NCBI GenBank assembly: GCA_020809705.1
Contig: CP085833.1
Coordinates: 2,046,001-2,110,000 of the forward strand
Direction of reading: 5' to 3'
Origin: Calonectria ilicicola
Taxonomy: Eukaryota > Ascomycota > Sordariomycetes > Hypocreales > Nectriaceae
DNA length: 64,000 nt
The translations under genes were made by a program, and so were the position numbers. A model generated the notes under the pieces. It did no database searches and was not told where the DNA came from. It saw only the letters and a program-made list of their open reading frames with translations. This document shows positions 36,762-48,178 of this stretch, piece after piece (positions within the stretch are counted from its first letter, which is position 1; every line of letters begins with the position of its first letter).

Positions 36762-37640
36762 ATGGCCGTACAACTCATCGCCCTCCCTGCTGTAGAGCGA
36801 CTCAGCCCCGCTTGTATTCGAATATTAGGAGGAAACCCAGGAAAGTTCACTCTTCAGGGAACAAACACCTATCTCCTTGGTACGGGTCGTCGACGTATTC
36901 TAATAGATACTGGTGAGGGTCGTAAATCGTGGCTTTCCTCGATTAAGACTACCCTCGAGGAGGAGAATGCCACCATCGACACTGCACTCATCACACATTG
37001 GCATCATGATCACACAGGTGGGATTAAGGACCTCCTGAGCTTTTCACCAAACACTCAGATCTATAAACATGATCCAGATGAAGGACAGATCGATATCCAG
37101 GATGGGCAACAGTTTTTTGTCGAGGGTGCCAGTTTAACAGCCTCGCACACCCCCGGACATACCACCGATCATTTTGTCTTCATCTTCAAAGAAGAGGATG
37201 CAATGTTCACAGCAGACAATGTTCTCGGTCATGGAACAGCCGTCTTTGAAGATATGTCTACGTACCTACAGAGCTTAGGGCATATGCAGTCAATGTTCAA
37301 AGGTCGAGCATATCCGGGACACGGCCCTGTAATCGAAGACGGCCCGAGGAAGATTACAGAGTATATCGCTCATCGACGCCAACGGGAAGATCAAGTTCTC
37401 CAGGTACTAGCGCTGCAGCATGATAGTAATAGCAGGGATGATATTATGGTATCATCGCCACCTGCATGGACTGCAATGGAACTGGTCAAGATTATATACA
37501 AGGACGTACCTGAAGGACTCCACCAAGCAGCGTGTGGAGGTGTGTTGCAGATCTTGCATAAGCTGGCGCGTGAAGATCGTGTTTCACGACAGGGAGACAA
37601 GTGGCTACTTGTAGCTAAAGCGCGTGCTTCCCGGTGTTAG
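36762..37640 (+). CDS. LACTB2-like metallo-beta-lactamase fold hydrolase
   Basis: Intronless, 292 residues. The metal site is complete: HWHHDHTGG (about residues 80-88), the His in 'SHTPGHTTDH', the Asp in 'FTADNVLGHGTAVFE', and the final His in 'YPGHGPVI'. A C-terminal winged-helix-like region follows ('LHQAACGGVLQILHKLAREDRV'), as in LACTB2/CPSF-like endoribonucleases. The same subfamily includes the hydrolases that release products from non-reducing polyketide synthases, but no synthase is nearby, so a housekeeping RNA or thioester hydrolase role is more likely. The fold is sure; the substrate is unknown. Confidence 0.9.
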   Translation: MAVQLIALPAVERLSPACIRILGGNPGKFTLQGTNTYLLGTGRRRILIDTGEGRKSWLSSIKTTLEEENATIDTALITHWHHDHTGGIKDLLSFSPNTQIYKHDPDEGQIDIQDGQQFFVEGASLTASHTPGHTTDHFVFIFKEEDAMFTADNVLGHGTAVFEDMSTYLQSLGHMQSMFKGRAYPGHGPVIEDGPRKITEYIAHRRQREDQVLQVLALQHDSNSRDDIMVSSPPAWTAMELVKIIYKDVPEGLHQAACGGVLQILHKLAREDRVSRQGDKWLLVAKARASRC

Positions 37641-40600
37641 CGGTTGGTTACGATGTCAACTTTAAAGTCTTGGGTGCCGCGATGGATGGCAAGCAAGTAG
37701 TCATACTTGGGCCTCGCGGGTTCTCTCAATCTCCACGCACATTTGAGCAACACAAATGGTACAACCAGACATGAGAATGAGTCGCGGTATTGGATTTGGT
37801 TTCTTAGACGAAGAAGATAGAGAGAGCAGCGGTGGGTGGCTAAGGAGTAGTTCGTCCCTTGCAAGGATACGGATCTCAATATTTCCGAGGTGTATGACTA
37901 GTACATACGCGGTGTAGTTGTGGTTGAGATCAACATTAAAGTCCCATCTCTATTCATTCATTCACGGTCTATTCGGTGATGCTCAGTATTCTGCTCAACT
38001 CTAGGTTTTTAATTGGTTTCCCGCAAGTGAGGGCCATGACTAACAGCTACCATCTGCACTATGGGTAGATGAAGACCTCGGAGAAAAGAACAATCAACTA
38101 AATTGCCGTAGTAGTACTGATGGGGGCGTACATATGGCATCCCAAAGTTCCACGTATTGTATGTAGTACAGGTGATCATGTAGAATGACTTGGATTGGTC
38201 GGCCGAGTTCAACGGAGCGGCGGAAAGAAACTGCTTACTCCATCCACAAACCCACATCGGAGGGTCGCTCGGGAGCTTCGGAAGAGGCCACTTGCTCATG
38301 ATCAGGAATCATGAGCCAAGAGGATAGGCGATGTGGGTGGGGGACGTAGTTGGTGGCCATTTCATGGGCCTGTGAAGCCCCATGCCATTCACTGTAGGGT
38401 ATTATTGCTACATGATGGGTGGTGATCTTCAGTCCACCCGATGCATGGTCTAATGCAGCCACTTGTCTAAAAGTTTCCTTGGGAAAGAAGCGGTCTTCGG
38501 CGTCACGGGCATTGGTGGGGACAGCTGTGGGAGTCACATCCTTGCCATTCTGCGTTGTGGATGTCCTGCTTAGACAACTTTTTATGATGGCCTCACTCTA
38601 AACCGAATGCTGAGAGCTCGCCGATATCAGCGAGGGAAGAACGAAGTGCACATCACAACACGCTTTTATCTACTTTCCCCCTTCCCCCTTTGGGTTACTT
38701 CTTGTCCTCCTTCACTCACATTGACTTGTAAGGAGATGGAGCCGCAGATATGGCCCGTACTGGATGCTTGTACGCCTGTTGGCAAAGGCAACATGTTGCA
38801 TAGCGGTGGAACTCGTGAGGGTGGTTGCAGTGAGCACGCTAACCTACCATTCTCTCCCCTCCCAATGATAAATACCAAATGGGGAATTGGCCTCCTAAAG
38901 AAAATCACCAGATTTGTCGGCAAATTTTCGTCTCGATGCCGAGTCGCTCCCGCAAGGTCATACGACCTGTCTTAAGTGGTGTCCGGTCAAGGGCCGAGAG
39001 GTGTTGACAATTGTCTTCCGTGGGAAGCGCTCCGGAAGTTTCGGAGAGTTGGCTGGTAACTCTTGCTGCTGCACCCTAGGCTGGGGCGGGGGGATGGGCC
39101 ATTAATAATTGATTCACCCTGGTCAGCAAGTGAAGCACACAGTCCTAGCTTCCGTCTCAGCTGCGTCATGTCGCAAACATATGACCCAAACTAGACATGA
39201 GAAAATGCAAGACTCGGCACACTTTTGCGACTTGGCATATCGATGTACCCCGGATCGTAACACTACAAAAAACGGTAAAGCAGGCGAAGGCACGAATAAA
39301 TCTAGGAAAAAAGAGGTCCGACAGCCATAATACCTCGGCTTTTTTCTCATCTCGGCGATACCAACATTACCAGCGTTGTTTATCTTATCTCCAAAGACTG
39401 ACCAAGAGCGGGTACCAACACTTCTTCATAATTTGCTGGCGTATCCTTTTTTTTTTTTTTTTTAATATCCTCTTTCAGTGCCACCTCTTTTCTTGCTCAA
39501 TTTGTTCAATTACAGTATGCAAGCCCACCTTTAGCACATGACACCAACCAATACAAGACATGCCACGAAGAGTAGCGGAACAAGTATCGCATCTGTCTCG
39601 GCTGGCTTTGGGCCTCAAGATGGAGTTCTCGGGGCCTGTACATATGCAGGTTACCGACAAGGGTACTGCAGAAACTGCTTCAGATCCTTGCATCTGCATA
39701 TGGTCATGCTTAAGAGCGTAATTGCTAGATTTTGGCAATATCCATACGTCGTTGGCTTATTCCTCATGGAGGGCTAGATTCAAACGAGGTTGCCAAACAA
39801 ATGACCCCACTCTCTTGTGATTTCCTGTTTGAGTCATACCGGAGGTTTCCTGTTCAGTTTGGGGCTACCAATTTAGAGAGTTAGTGGCACTATCGCAGTG
39901 TGCAGTTTCATAGCATTCATATTGATTTACGAGTTATAAATTGCCATCCGTGCAAGAAGCGATGCCTGAAGAAAGTGGCCCCATAGATCTGAAAGCATCG
40001 CCATCTCGGAGATAGGGTCGTTTGGAGAGACAAATAGGTTGGATTTAATCAGAATGGGCGTAAAACTACTGCCGCGCGAGGCGAGCTAACAGGTACCGGC
40101 ATAGTTCCCTTCCCTGGCTGCGACTGGAGTTACACTCTACATGGGTCTCATCCAAGATGAGAATTACAGCCGTTGCTCATTACAGCTTCTATTGCCGATG
40201 CAATTGCACACAAATCCCTCCAGTATCAATGGTACTGGTGTCAAACTATGGATGAGAATCCTTGCCGCCGATGGAAAGGTCTTGATTGATGAAAGTCCCC
40301 GGCACTGGAATGTGACCCAAGTCCCTCAGCGGCAATAGGTACTACTTCGACATGGGGTTGTCTTAGACGAGGCCGCTCATCTGACCAGAAACGGGATACC
40401 TCAGGGGCCCAGGCCGCAACTGGGGCGGCCAAAAGTAACCCGTTGGTACGAGGCCACGACAATAAACGATGACGATAAATCAATGCCAGCCTTGGAAATA
40501 TTCAATGCGAAAACAGACCGGGATCCGATCCAGGGAGGCCCTGGAAGCGATGGTGCTTTCTATTCACCAAGAACACTCAATAAAAAAGAAAGAAAGAAAA

Positions 40601-41998
40601 ATTAAACCCGGGTGGGAACCAATGCAGTTAATACTCAAAACCCTTGATCCCAGACGTGGTAGGGCCAAAGGTAGGAAAATGCTAATGGTGGTGTACGTGC
40701 ATAGCGCAGGGAAAGCGGCAAGGCAGGCAATGGGGTGTGTTGACAAGCTGGTCGAGTGGGTGGTCGGCTCTCCCGTCACCGGGATGTGGCTAGGCAATTG
40801 TACAAAACATCGTGCTTTGTGGGCACTTGTGGATGAGATGCATCTTCAATGAGGCCCCAGCGCCCCCAACAGGGGTTAGTCATGACGTGATGTGATCTGT
40901 GACAGGAGCCACGACATTGCTGAACGCTTTGCGATTTCTGCCTTTGTATTAATAACCCAGGATCGTGGGCTAGGTATGGGAAATTGTTTACGGCTATGTG
41001 CATTCTTGGCCACCTGTGTCATAAAATATATTCACAGATTGTGTCGAATCAATGAACAGCCAGGCTTTCGTCAATATGGGTGGTTGGGCTGGGTTGGGTT
41101 TGTCAGCTAGCGCTGTGAACTGATTCAGCAGTCATGTACCCAGTGAAGGGCCCGAGAGGCCCAAACCTCATGCACAACTGTGAACTAGTAAACTTCCAAG
41201 TCCCCAGAAAAGAGGAGCCGCCAAGATTGACCAGCAAGTGCTGGTTCCACACCGGAGGTATGTGCTTCGTCGTAGCGCCAAGTACCCGTGTAGTGTGTCG
41301 ATCGATCGATGATGTCGTTGGGAGACTGAAAAAAAAATGCGATAGTAAACTAGAATGACAAGGATGGTACAAATAATGCCGTGCAAATCAAAGTGCTAGA
41401 GTAAAGTACCCCCCAAGGTCCATGGTCATGCTGCAACCTCCCCAGTCACCGTAGAAGCCAGTCATGTTGCATGCAACCACTCTTCTGCTGTACTTCGTAG
41501 TCCCATGTCCTAAGCGTCCGAAAAGCCGAAACTCGTCCCGTCACGTCACGTCCGTTGTTTTCCATCCCCACCAAAGCCGCCAGGACGTTGACCCAACCAT
41601 AGCTACCTAGCTGACCGCATCTTGAAGCAATCCGGATACCTCGGATGGCCCAAGGCTTTTGCCCTGGTCGCCAATGGCTCCATAGGCCCTGCGGCCCCTC
41701 TTGGCCTTGTAACCGCAGCAAGTCCTTTGAGGGATGCCTGTGATGCCTTCGTCATGCTAGGTTTAAAAGGCGCCCCATCGCCTTCCATGATCCCAGTGAT
41801 GTCCTCACCTGCCCCCTGGTCCTCCTTTGGTCCCATCCAGCTCTCTTGCTTGTCTGCTGTATTGCAATACTTCAGTAGCTCGGCCACCTTTGGACCATTT
41901 TCCCTTTCCTCATTATTCGGCTGAGGAAGCGTGTTGCATAACTGGCTCCCGAGCCCTTACTCAATTATCTTTGTCAGTGTTATTCATACAGCATACAG
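37641..41998. other. Gene-free region, 4.4 kb
   Basis: Only short ORFs, the longest 127 codons at 40469-40852, lacking domains or leader context. A 17-nt T run lies at 39447-39463 and an (ATCG)n-like stretch near 41300-41312. No repeats, tRNA or transposon ends are seen. Confidence 0.5.
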
Positions 41999-44004
41999 AT
42001 GGCCGTAAATTCAACCCTGGCGAAATTGACCAAGGCCCTTTTTCTGGTCCTGGGGCTCCTCCCCATTGTTATCGCCCATGGTGGTGCTCATGATGAGGGC
42101 CAGATGGATGGCATGAGCGGTCATGGTGATGAGCAGAAATCTAGCAACGACGGTTCAGAATACCCTCCGTCATACTTCACTCACTCTGACCATGCCAGTG
42201 TCATCTACGCGCACATCGCGCTCATGACGCTTGCGTGGGTTTTCATTTTGCCTGTGGGTAAGTTTAGCAGTCCGCGCCGCCCTCTCCGCCTCGGTCAGTT
42301 CCCTGACATGTTTGACACAGCTGTCATGCTCTCTATTGCAAGATCGCGGTACACGCTAGTGGCTCAATTCTTTTTTCTCGCAGCAAACGTTCTGGGAGTC
42401 CTTGTAGGCACTATTTATAACGCCTCTACCCCGGATCTTTATCCGAACAACGCTCACCACAAGATCGGCTGGATTATCACCTGGGTTGCCTCAGCTCAGA
42501 TCTTGATCAGTACTATAGGATGGGTGGCGGGAGCCGTGGGACGAATTGGATCTCGCTCCCGCGGCAACAACCAAGGCTTCCTCCCCGTGTCCACTGAATC
42601 GCCCAACAGAACTCGGTATCGTGAGTATGACGACTATCAGTTAAGTCCGTACCGTCATTCCGACGACAGCGGTCAGGGCACTGAGCCCAACACCGCGTCC
42701 TTGCGCAGCAATTCTGTCTCCACTCTTCATAGCATAGACGACCTTCCGCTCGACTCTGAGCATAAAGAATATGACGACGAAGATGACGGCCTGGAAGTCA
42801 TGCCGATCTCGTCTGGTGCGGAAAAATCGGCTCTCAGACGCCATGCGGCCAATGTTGTGGCTTCCCGCGTGTGGAAGTATTTAGATCTCACTGGGGGGAT
42901 GATCAATCGTATCATCCTTCCGTTTGGCTTCGTCGCCTATGCCACTGGTGTTGTTACATATGGGCGATTATTTGTGAGTTCTCCCTCAATTTCGTAAAGT
43001 AATATACCATATGCTAACGAGTGGCGAAACAGGAAGGAAGTGCCATTTTTAACGGTTTGGCACACTGGATCAAGGGCGGTGTTTTTTTCTGGCTGGGTAT
43101 CTTCACTTTAGGCCGATGGAGTGGTAGCTTCGCCAAAGTTGGCTGGGCTTGGAATGTCCGTCCCAAGAAGTCAGGGCAGAAATGGCGACCCTCTGCTGAG
43201 TTTATGGAAAGTTTCCTCATCTTCTTTTACGGTGCCACCAACATCTTCCTGGAACATCTCGGTGGTTGGGGAGGTGAGTGGACACCAACAGATATGGAAC
43301 ACATATCTATAACTGTCCTCTTCATCGGTGGCGGTCTGGTAAGTCGATTTTATTTTCTGTCGAGTAATTTACTATCCTTTAAACATGTTCTTACAAATTA
43401 TCCAGTGTGGCATGCTCGTAGAATCAACTTGGGTTCGAGATTTACTCAATTTAACGGTTGATATGGACCAGACTCACCGGCTCCATTCCGTCGAAGAAGA
43501 TGATCAAACCAAACCCCCTGAGACGTACGAGTTTTCGTTAAACCCGATTCCTGCTTTAATCATCATGTTGTTGGGTATCATGATGAGCTCCCATACGCAG
43601 CACACCATGATTTCAAGCATGGTGCACAAGCAGTGGGGGGACCTGCTTCTTGGAGCCTCGTTTGCTCGAGGCTTCACATATGTACTCATGTTTCTGAAGC
43701 CGCCAAAATCAATCCTTCCATCACGCCCCCCAACCGAGCTTCTTGCGTCTTTCGGATTGATGTCTGGAGGAATCATCTTCATGGCCAGCGTAAGTTTAGC
43801 GTCTTCTTCTGGCATGTTGGTGATAATTCTAATCAACAGTAGGCTGGCGATACGGTTGACGGAATGATTCACTACGAATTAGATGCCATGTTCATGTATA
43901 CCGTTACCATGGGCTTGGTTGCTTTATTGATGGCATGGGAGATTATTGTTCTTGCCATCAAGGGATGGGCTGTTCGCCGTGAGCGACGCCATGCCTCACA
44001 TTAA
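41999..44004 (+). CDS. Ytp1/cytochrome b561-like integral membrane protein
   Basis: Exons are 41999-42257, 42321-42973, 43033-43338, 43406-43789 and 43843-44004 (introns 53-67 nt), giving 587 residues. A signal peptide (KALFLVLGLLPIVIA) is followed by a His/Asp-rich linker. An N-terminal cytochrome-b561-like/DUF2427 helix block has His in 'YAHIALMTLAWVFILPV' and 'NNAHHKIGWIITW'. A cytosolic acidic/Ser-rich loop comes next, then the Ytp1 domain ('GLAHWIKGGVFFWLGIFTLGRW', 'FMESFLIFFYGATNIFLEHLGGW', 'SHTQHTMISSMVHKQWG'). The conserved His in helices suggests haem or metal binding. The biochemical role of the family is not established. Confidence 0.92.
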
Positions 44005-44484
44005 GCAGGGCACTGTTAATGAACGAATAGATGATGATGGATGGAATTCGTGTGCACATTGTTGCAACCATTGCGGCGTGCTATTCGCGGCGTCGAATCT
44101 GATTTGAGATACCCTTCACGAACTAACGGCCTGTATTTTGGATGCTTCTACTCGTCGTTTTTCGGCATGATACCCGCATTAGAGTCAACTGAGCTAAATC
44201 TTCAGTGAGTTGGATTAGAAAGTTATTATTATTGAAGTTGCTGGTTATCAGACATGTGTACACATACACACACATATTGCCTACAAATATCGATACTTTG
44301 AACCCTTTAGTAAAACAGGAGGCGCTCTAAAAAAGGTGATGTTCGTCACTGAAGCTATTTAAATAGATTGTGCTGTATATGTCCAATCTCTGGAATCCCT
44401 TCAATAAATGTTGGGCCCCATCCCTGGTCTCCTCGATAGTTCTTGTGTCGGCGTCACAGGCACTGGGAGGCTAAGAAGTGCCTC
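44005..44484. other. Convergent 3' intergenic region, 480 bp
   Basis: Between the Ytp1-like gene (+) and the Rsa3-domain gene (-). AT-rich, with a short CA repeat at about 44262-44274. No gene is supported. Confidence 0.4.
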
Positions 44485-44718
44485 TTACGCTTCGTCAGTC
44501 TTGCCAGTCTTCGACGCCGTCACTACACGCTTCTTATCGTCCATCGAAAAAACTCCTGCGCCTTGCTGTAGTGCATGCACAAGGAATGGAATTGAGTCGG
44601 CTTTAAAATCCTCGGCTGTGCGAACCTTGTCAAGGTCCTCAGCAAGCTCTTGTGTGGTGCGTTGCAGATAGTAGGCCGAGAACTCAGCCTCGTAGTGGTT
44701 GTCTGACTTGGCGGGCAT
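44485..44718 (-). CDS. Small Rsa3-domain protein (ribosome assembly)
   Basis: A single-exon 77-residue ORF. The sequence 'FSAYYLQRTTQELAEDLDKVRTAEDFK' followed by 'SIPFLVHALQQGAGVF' matches my memory of the ribosome-assembly protein 3 (Rsa3) domain, a 60S-maturation factor, where a similar acidic helix and 'L..ALKQG' motif occur. Family members are usually longer because of an N-terminal Ser/Lys-rich tail; here only the domain is present. The ATG at 44718 is preferred over the in-frame one at 44841, because the intervening residues are hydrophobic/low-complexity and look like leader. The function assignment is from family resemblance only. Confidence 0.6.
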   Translation of the reverse strand: MPAKSDNHYEAEFSAYYLQRTTQELAEDLDKVRTAEDFKADSIPFLVHALQQGAGVFSMDDKKRVVTASKTGKTDEA

Positions 44719-45221
44719 TGTGAATATTTTGGGTTTGATGAAAATAATCACGATGGAAAATTTTAAGTATGGCGTGATTTTTGCGGAATGGTTGAGGGGC
44801 TTTTCTCTCAGGTGTCTTTCTTGGTGTCTTTGTTGGTGCAATTATGGTGCCTGGGAAGAGAGAAGGGTTTGCAATTATGTACTGTGTCTGTTAACAGTGT
44901 CGTCTAGATGAGCACTGTATAACCAAAAACCAGAAGTCGCAAAGTCAACCCAAGCGAGCTTCACAATATGTATTTTAATTCATCCAAGCCCACTGTGACA
45001 TGATGGAATTTATTGTATTATCACGAAGCCCAAAACACTTGGAATGTCTACCAGGTCCAACTGAAGGGTTTGAAGACCCGGTTTTTCTATGTTTACATCT
45101 AGTTACCCGGCCGCCCATTGACTCCGAAGCAAAATTTGCAACACAAACGCCGCCCTCTCATCCTCGGTATGTTTGTCGTGATAGTGGTCGTGGTCATATG
45201 TTGTCTTATTACGTTTTAGGT

Positions 45222-47696
45222 TCAGTGAGAAATATATTGGAAAACTGCAGAAACCTCTTGTTCTCCGCACTCTTGACGGAGGAGCAGATCTTGGATGGGC
45301 TTGAGTCCCTCATTGACAAAATGGTTCCAAGTGCTCGTATCTCCGTACAGCATAGCCGGCGCTTTGATGTACTGTTTCCCGTCCGGCTTGCATCGTTTAC
45401 ACTTGAAAGTTTCGTGGGTGTCACTTTTCGTATCAGCGCGATACTGAAAGAGTTCACGGAGACTGTCCAAAGAAAAGTGTCGCTCAACGTCTTCTGCAGA
45501 GTCAACAACACATGAAGAAAGACTTTGCTTGTGAGATTGACGTTGGAAAATCTTCTCCTCGATCGTTCCTGTAGCGATGAAACGGTACACAAAACAATCT
45601 TTCTTTTGACCATCTCTCCACACTCGAGCCAAGGCCTGTTGGTCAGCAGCAGGATTCCAGTCAGGGTCGAAAAGAACCAAGCGGTTTGCGCCAATCAGAT
45701 TTATACCGCAGCCTCCCGCCTTGCTACTGAGTAAGAAGACAAACTCGTCACCGTTAGGGTCATTGAATCGATCAACAAGCTTCTGTCGCTTATTGACGTT
45801 CATCGTGCCATCAAGACGAAGACTTCCATACCCACGAGACCGACACAATCGCTCAAACAAGTCCAATGTGGATGTATAGTTACTGATCAGAACAATCTTG
45901 TCATTTGTGTCTTGGCGAATTCGGGCAAGCATTCTATCCAAGACCGCCATTTTACCCGAGTACCATGACTTAATCTCCCGATCTCTACCGCGAGCCTCCT
46001 TGGGAACATAGTCCTCGGGGAAACAGCCTTCAGAACCTGGTAGATCGTCGGAGAGATTAAGAAGATCAGGGTGGTTGCAAAGTTTCTTCAAAATATTGAT
46101 AGCCTTGAGCGGTTGACTACCCTTGCCTCGCAGAAGAGCCTGAATATCCGGGCTGGTGATAAAGTAATTGTAGAGATCGAGCTGGAAAGGCGCCAAGTTG
46201 CAAAATACAACATGCTCGTACTTCACTGGTAAGTATTTGGAAAGAATATCGTTCGTGCGGCGGATCAGAAACTTGTTGACAATGCCCAGCAACTCCGAAG
46301 TACATTCATCACCCCGCTTACGATCAGCTTCTGACGCATCTGCATCCCGGCCACGAAGAATAGGAATCTCAAACCTCTTGCGGAATTCCTGACGGGTTCC
46401 CAATAAATCGGGGTTCGCAAAACTAGTAAGAGAGAAGTATTCAGTAAGATCATTCTGGATAGGGGTTCCTGTGAGAATAACTCGTCTTGATACGTTCAAG
46501 TTGTTGAGGGCATTGAATGTGTTGCTGTCGCCATTTTTCAACCGATGGCCTTCGTCACAAAAGAGTAATCCGATTTTTGTGTGCTTGAGTTCCTCTACAT
46601 TCAGGCGCAAGGTTTCATACGAAACAATGATGACAGGACGAGTCACTGATCTGCCACTGGCAATGGCCCACTGACGCAATTGGCGCGTCAACTCTTCCTT
46701 TGAGGCCTTGCCATCAATAGCAAATGGATGGATGGCATTAGCACCAAGCCATTTAGTCAATTCGTTCGCCCAGTTCTTGACCAAGCTGGCGGGGCATACG
46801 ACGATCGCCTTTTGGATGGTGGTTTTGCCAGCGTCTGGTGACTGTTTCAAAAGAGTCCACATCAGGCTGATACATTGCAAAGTCTTGCCCAGGCCCATTT
46901 CATCAGCCATGATACAGCCATTGGCTTTCTCATCGATCATGCCCGTCACGCATCGGTACATGAATTTAACGCCTTCAACTTGGTGAGGTCGAAGAATCTT
47001 GGCAAGTTTAGGATCGATCACAACAGGAACCCGTGGGTGCTCTTTCTCCACTTGTTTCCTAATTCCTAGGATTTCAGCCAAGCTCTTGTGCACCAATGGC
47101 GCGTCAAGTTTCCCAGACACAGCATCAACCTTCTCTTGTGCCACCTCGACCCTTGACGTCTCTTTGGCCTTATCGTCCACGGTTGGGTCATAAAGAACAA
47201 TGGCGAATTCGCCACTGGGGTCATGTAGGGGCTTGGGAACAAAGACAGCACCTTGCCGTAGGCCAAGAGTGGGCGGGGGTCGATTGGGGTTGTATCCTGA
47301 ACTGTCCTTGTTCTTAAGAGGTACAGTGAAGGCTTTGCGAAAAACAGTGGCTTTGTCTTTAGGCTGAAACACAGGGAAGCGATTTGCGTCTCTCGTGGAA
47401 AGAGCAAGTCTATCTTGGTTCGTGTAGGGTTTATCCGCGTCAACCTCGCCGTCAGCGCCGGCGTAGTCAACTTTTCTCCGCTTTCGAGCTGGACGGTCGC
47501 TCGCTGGGGTCCTGCCTGCAACACCAGGACATTTGAACGGTTTGTGTAGTCGGTCAACCGACTGCGGCGTGCGCGTGCGAACAGTGCCCAAGGACTTTTC
47601 CTTGCTCGTCATCGGCGTGGACGTTGTGGACCTGAAGTCCAAGTTAGTAATCAAGAGGCTGAGGTTCAGAACAAAACCAACATACGGTAGGGGCAT
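45222..47696 (-). CDS. rad54: Rad54 DNA repair Snf2-family ATPase
   Basis: Motor that remodels Rad51 filaments and chromatin during homologous recombination. Exons are 47696-47686 (11 nt) and 47631-45222, intron 47685-47632 (54 nt), giving 806 residues. The N-terminus has 'LHKPFKCPG' and 'RPARKRRKVDYAG', typical of fungal Rad54. Helicase motifs are Walker A 'DEMGLGKT', 'DEGHRLKN', 'LTGTPIQND', 'LRLDGTMNVNKRQKLVDRFN' and 'LLSSKAGGCGINLIGANRL'. The QxxxRxxR motif appears as 'QQALARVWRDGQ'. A CxxC pair lies near the C-terminus (FKCKRCKPDG). The intron has no in-frame stop, so an unspliced reading extends to an ATG at 47849; the spliced form fits the family. Confidence 0.96.
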   Translation of the reverse strand: MPLPYVGFVLNLSLLITNLDFRSTTSTPMTSKEKSLGTVRTRTPQSVDRLHKPFKCPGVAGRTPASDRPARKRRKVDYAGADGEVDADKPYTNQDRLALSTRDANRFPVFQPKDKATVFRKAFTVPLKNKDSSGYNPNRPPPTLGLRQGAVFVPKPLHDPSGEFAIVLYDPTVDDKAKETSRVEVAQEKVDAVSGKLDAPLVHKSLAEILGIRKQVEKEHPRVPVVIDPKLAKILRPHQVEGVKFMYRCVTGMIDEKANGCIMADEMGLGKTLQCISLMWTLLKQSPDAGKTTIQKAIVVCPASLVKNWANELTKWLGANAIHPFAIDGKASKEELTRQLRQWAIASGRSVTRPVIIVSYETLRLNVEELKHTKIGLLFCDEGHRLKNGDSNTFNALNNLNVSRRVILTGTPIQNDLTEYFSLTSFANPDLLGTRQEFRKRFEIPILRGRDADASEADRKRGDECTSELLGIVNKFLIRRTNDILSKYLPVKYEHVVFCNLAPFQLDLYNYFITSPDIQALLRGKGSQPLKAINILKKLCNHPDLLNLSDDLPGSEGCFPEDYVPKEARGRDREIKSWYSGKMAVLDRMLARIRQDTNDKIVLISNYTSTLDLFERLCRSRGYGSLRLDGTMNVNKRQKLVDRFNDPNGDEFVFLLSSKAGGCGINLIGANRLVLFDPDWNPAADQQALARVWRDGQKKDCFVYRFIATGTIEEKIFQRQSHKQSLSSCVVDSAEDVERHFSLDSLRELFQYRADTKSDTHETFKCKRCKPDGKQYIKAPAMLYGDTSTWNHFVNEGLKPIQDLLLRQECGEQEVSAVFQYISH

Positions 47697-48178
47697 GGTT
47701 GCGCCGTCAACGGGGTGAAGCAATCTTGAATTTATTTCTTGTGCAAATTCAAGATCTTCGGTACGGAAAAATGTTGTTCGAATACGATCCCTCCAAACAC
47801 GAATGTTCAAAAGTTGATAGCGAGGTTGCTTATTCGTCAGGCGCGACAAACACGTAAGACGCGACTCAAGGCAGACACGCTGTCACGTGCAACAATGACG
47901 GCCTAACAAAAATTAAACCAACTACCAGGCCGAGAATCGGCCTGCTGAGATCCTACAGATGTTAGCGTCTAGCACGCCTCCACCAGCTTACCTAAATCCA
48001 CAAAAGCAATGCCAAAGGCGAAGTCTCGAGGTCATGGCGGTCGAAGCGACATGTGGCAATGCATTATCTAGTTTTCCCCTTCCCAAAACTTTTGCTTCCA
48101 CCCGTTGACTTATAAAATCCCAATAAATCTTGTTCAAAACTACCAGCAATAGATACGGGCGTCACACTTCACTGACAC
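47697..48178. promoter_or_regulatory. Divergent promoter region Rad54/small ORF with CACGTG
   Basis: A 482-bp divergent region. A CACGTG E-box (as GTCACGTGC) sits at 47884-47889, about 190 nt upstream of the Rad54 ATG. No other gene is seen. Confidence 0.4.

Noticed and set aside
36762..37640. Polyketide-cluster thioesterase-like metallo-beta-lactamase
   Set aside because: The fold is shared with hydrolases of non-reducing PKS clusters, but there is no PKS, tailoring enzyme or dedicated transporter nearby; the Zn2Cys6 gene is 7 kb away with unrelated genes between.
39447..39463. T17 run as a transposon poly-A tail (minus strand)
   Set aside because: No retroelement-like coding sequence or target-site duplication next to it; similar runs at 53539 and 62273 suggest simple homopolymers.
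40469..40852. 127-codon ORF in the 37.6-42.0 kb desert
   Set aside because: No domain, repeated Lys/Arg composition and no convincing leader or splice partners.
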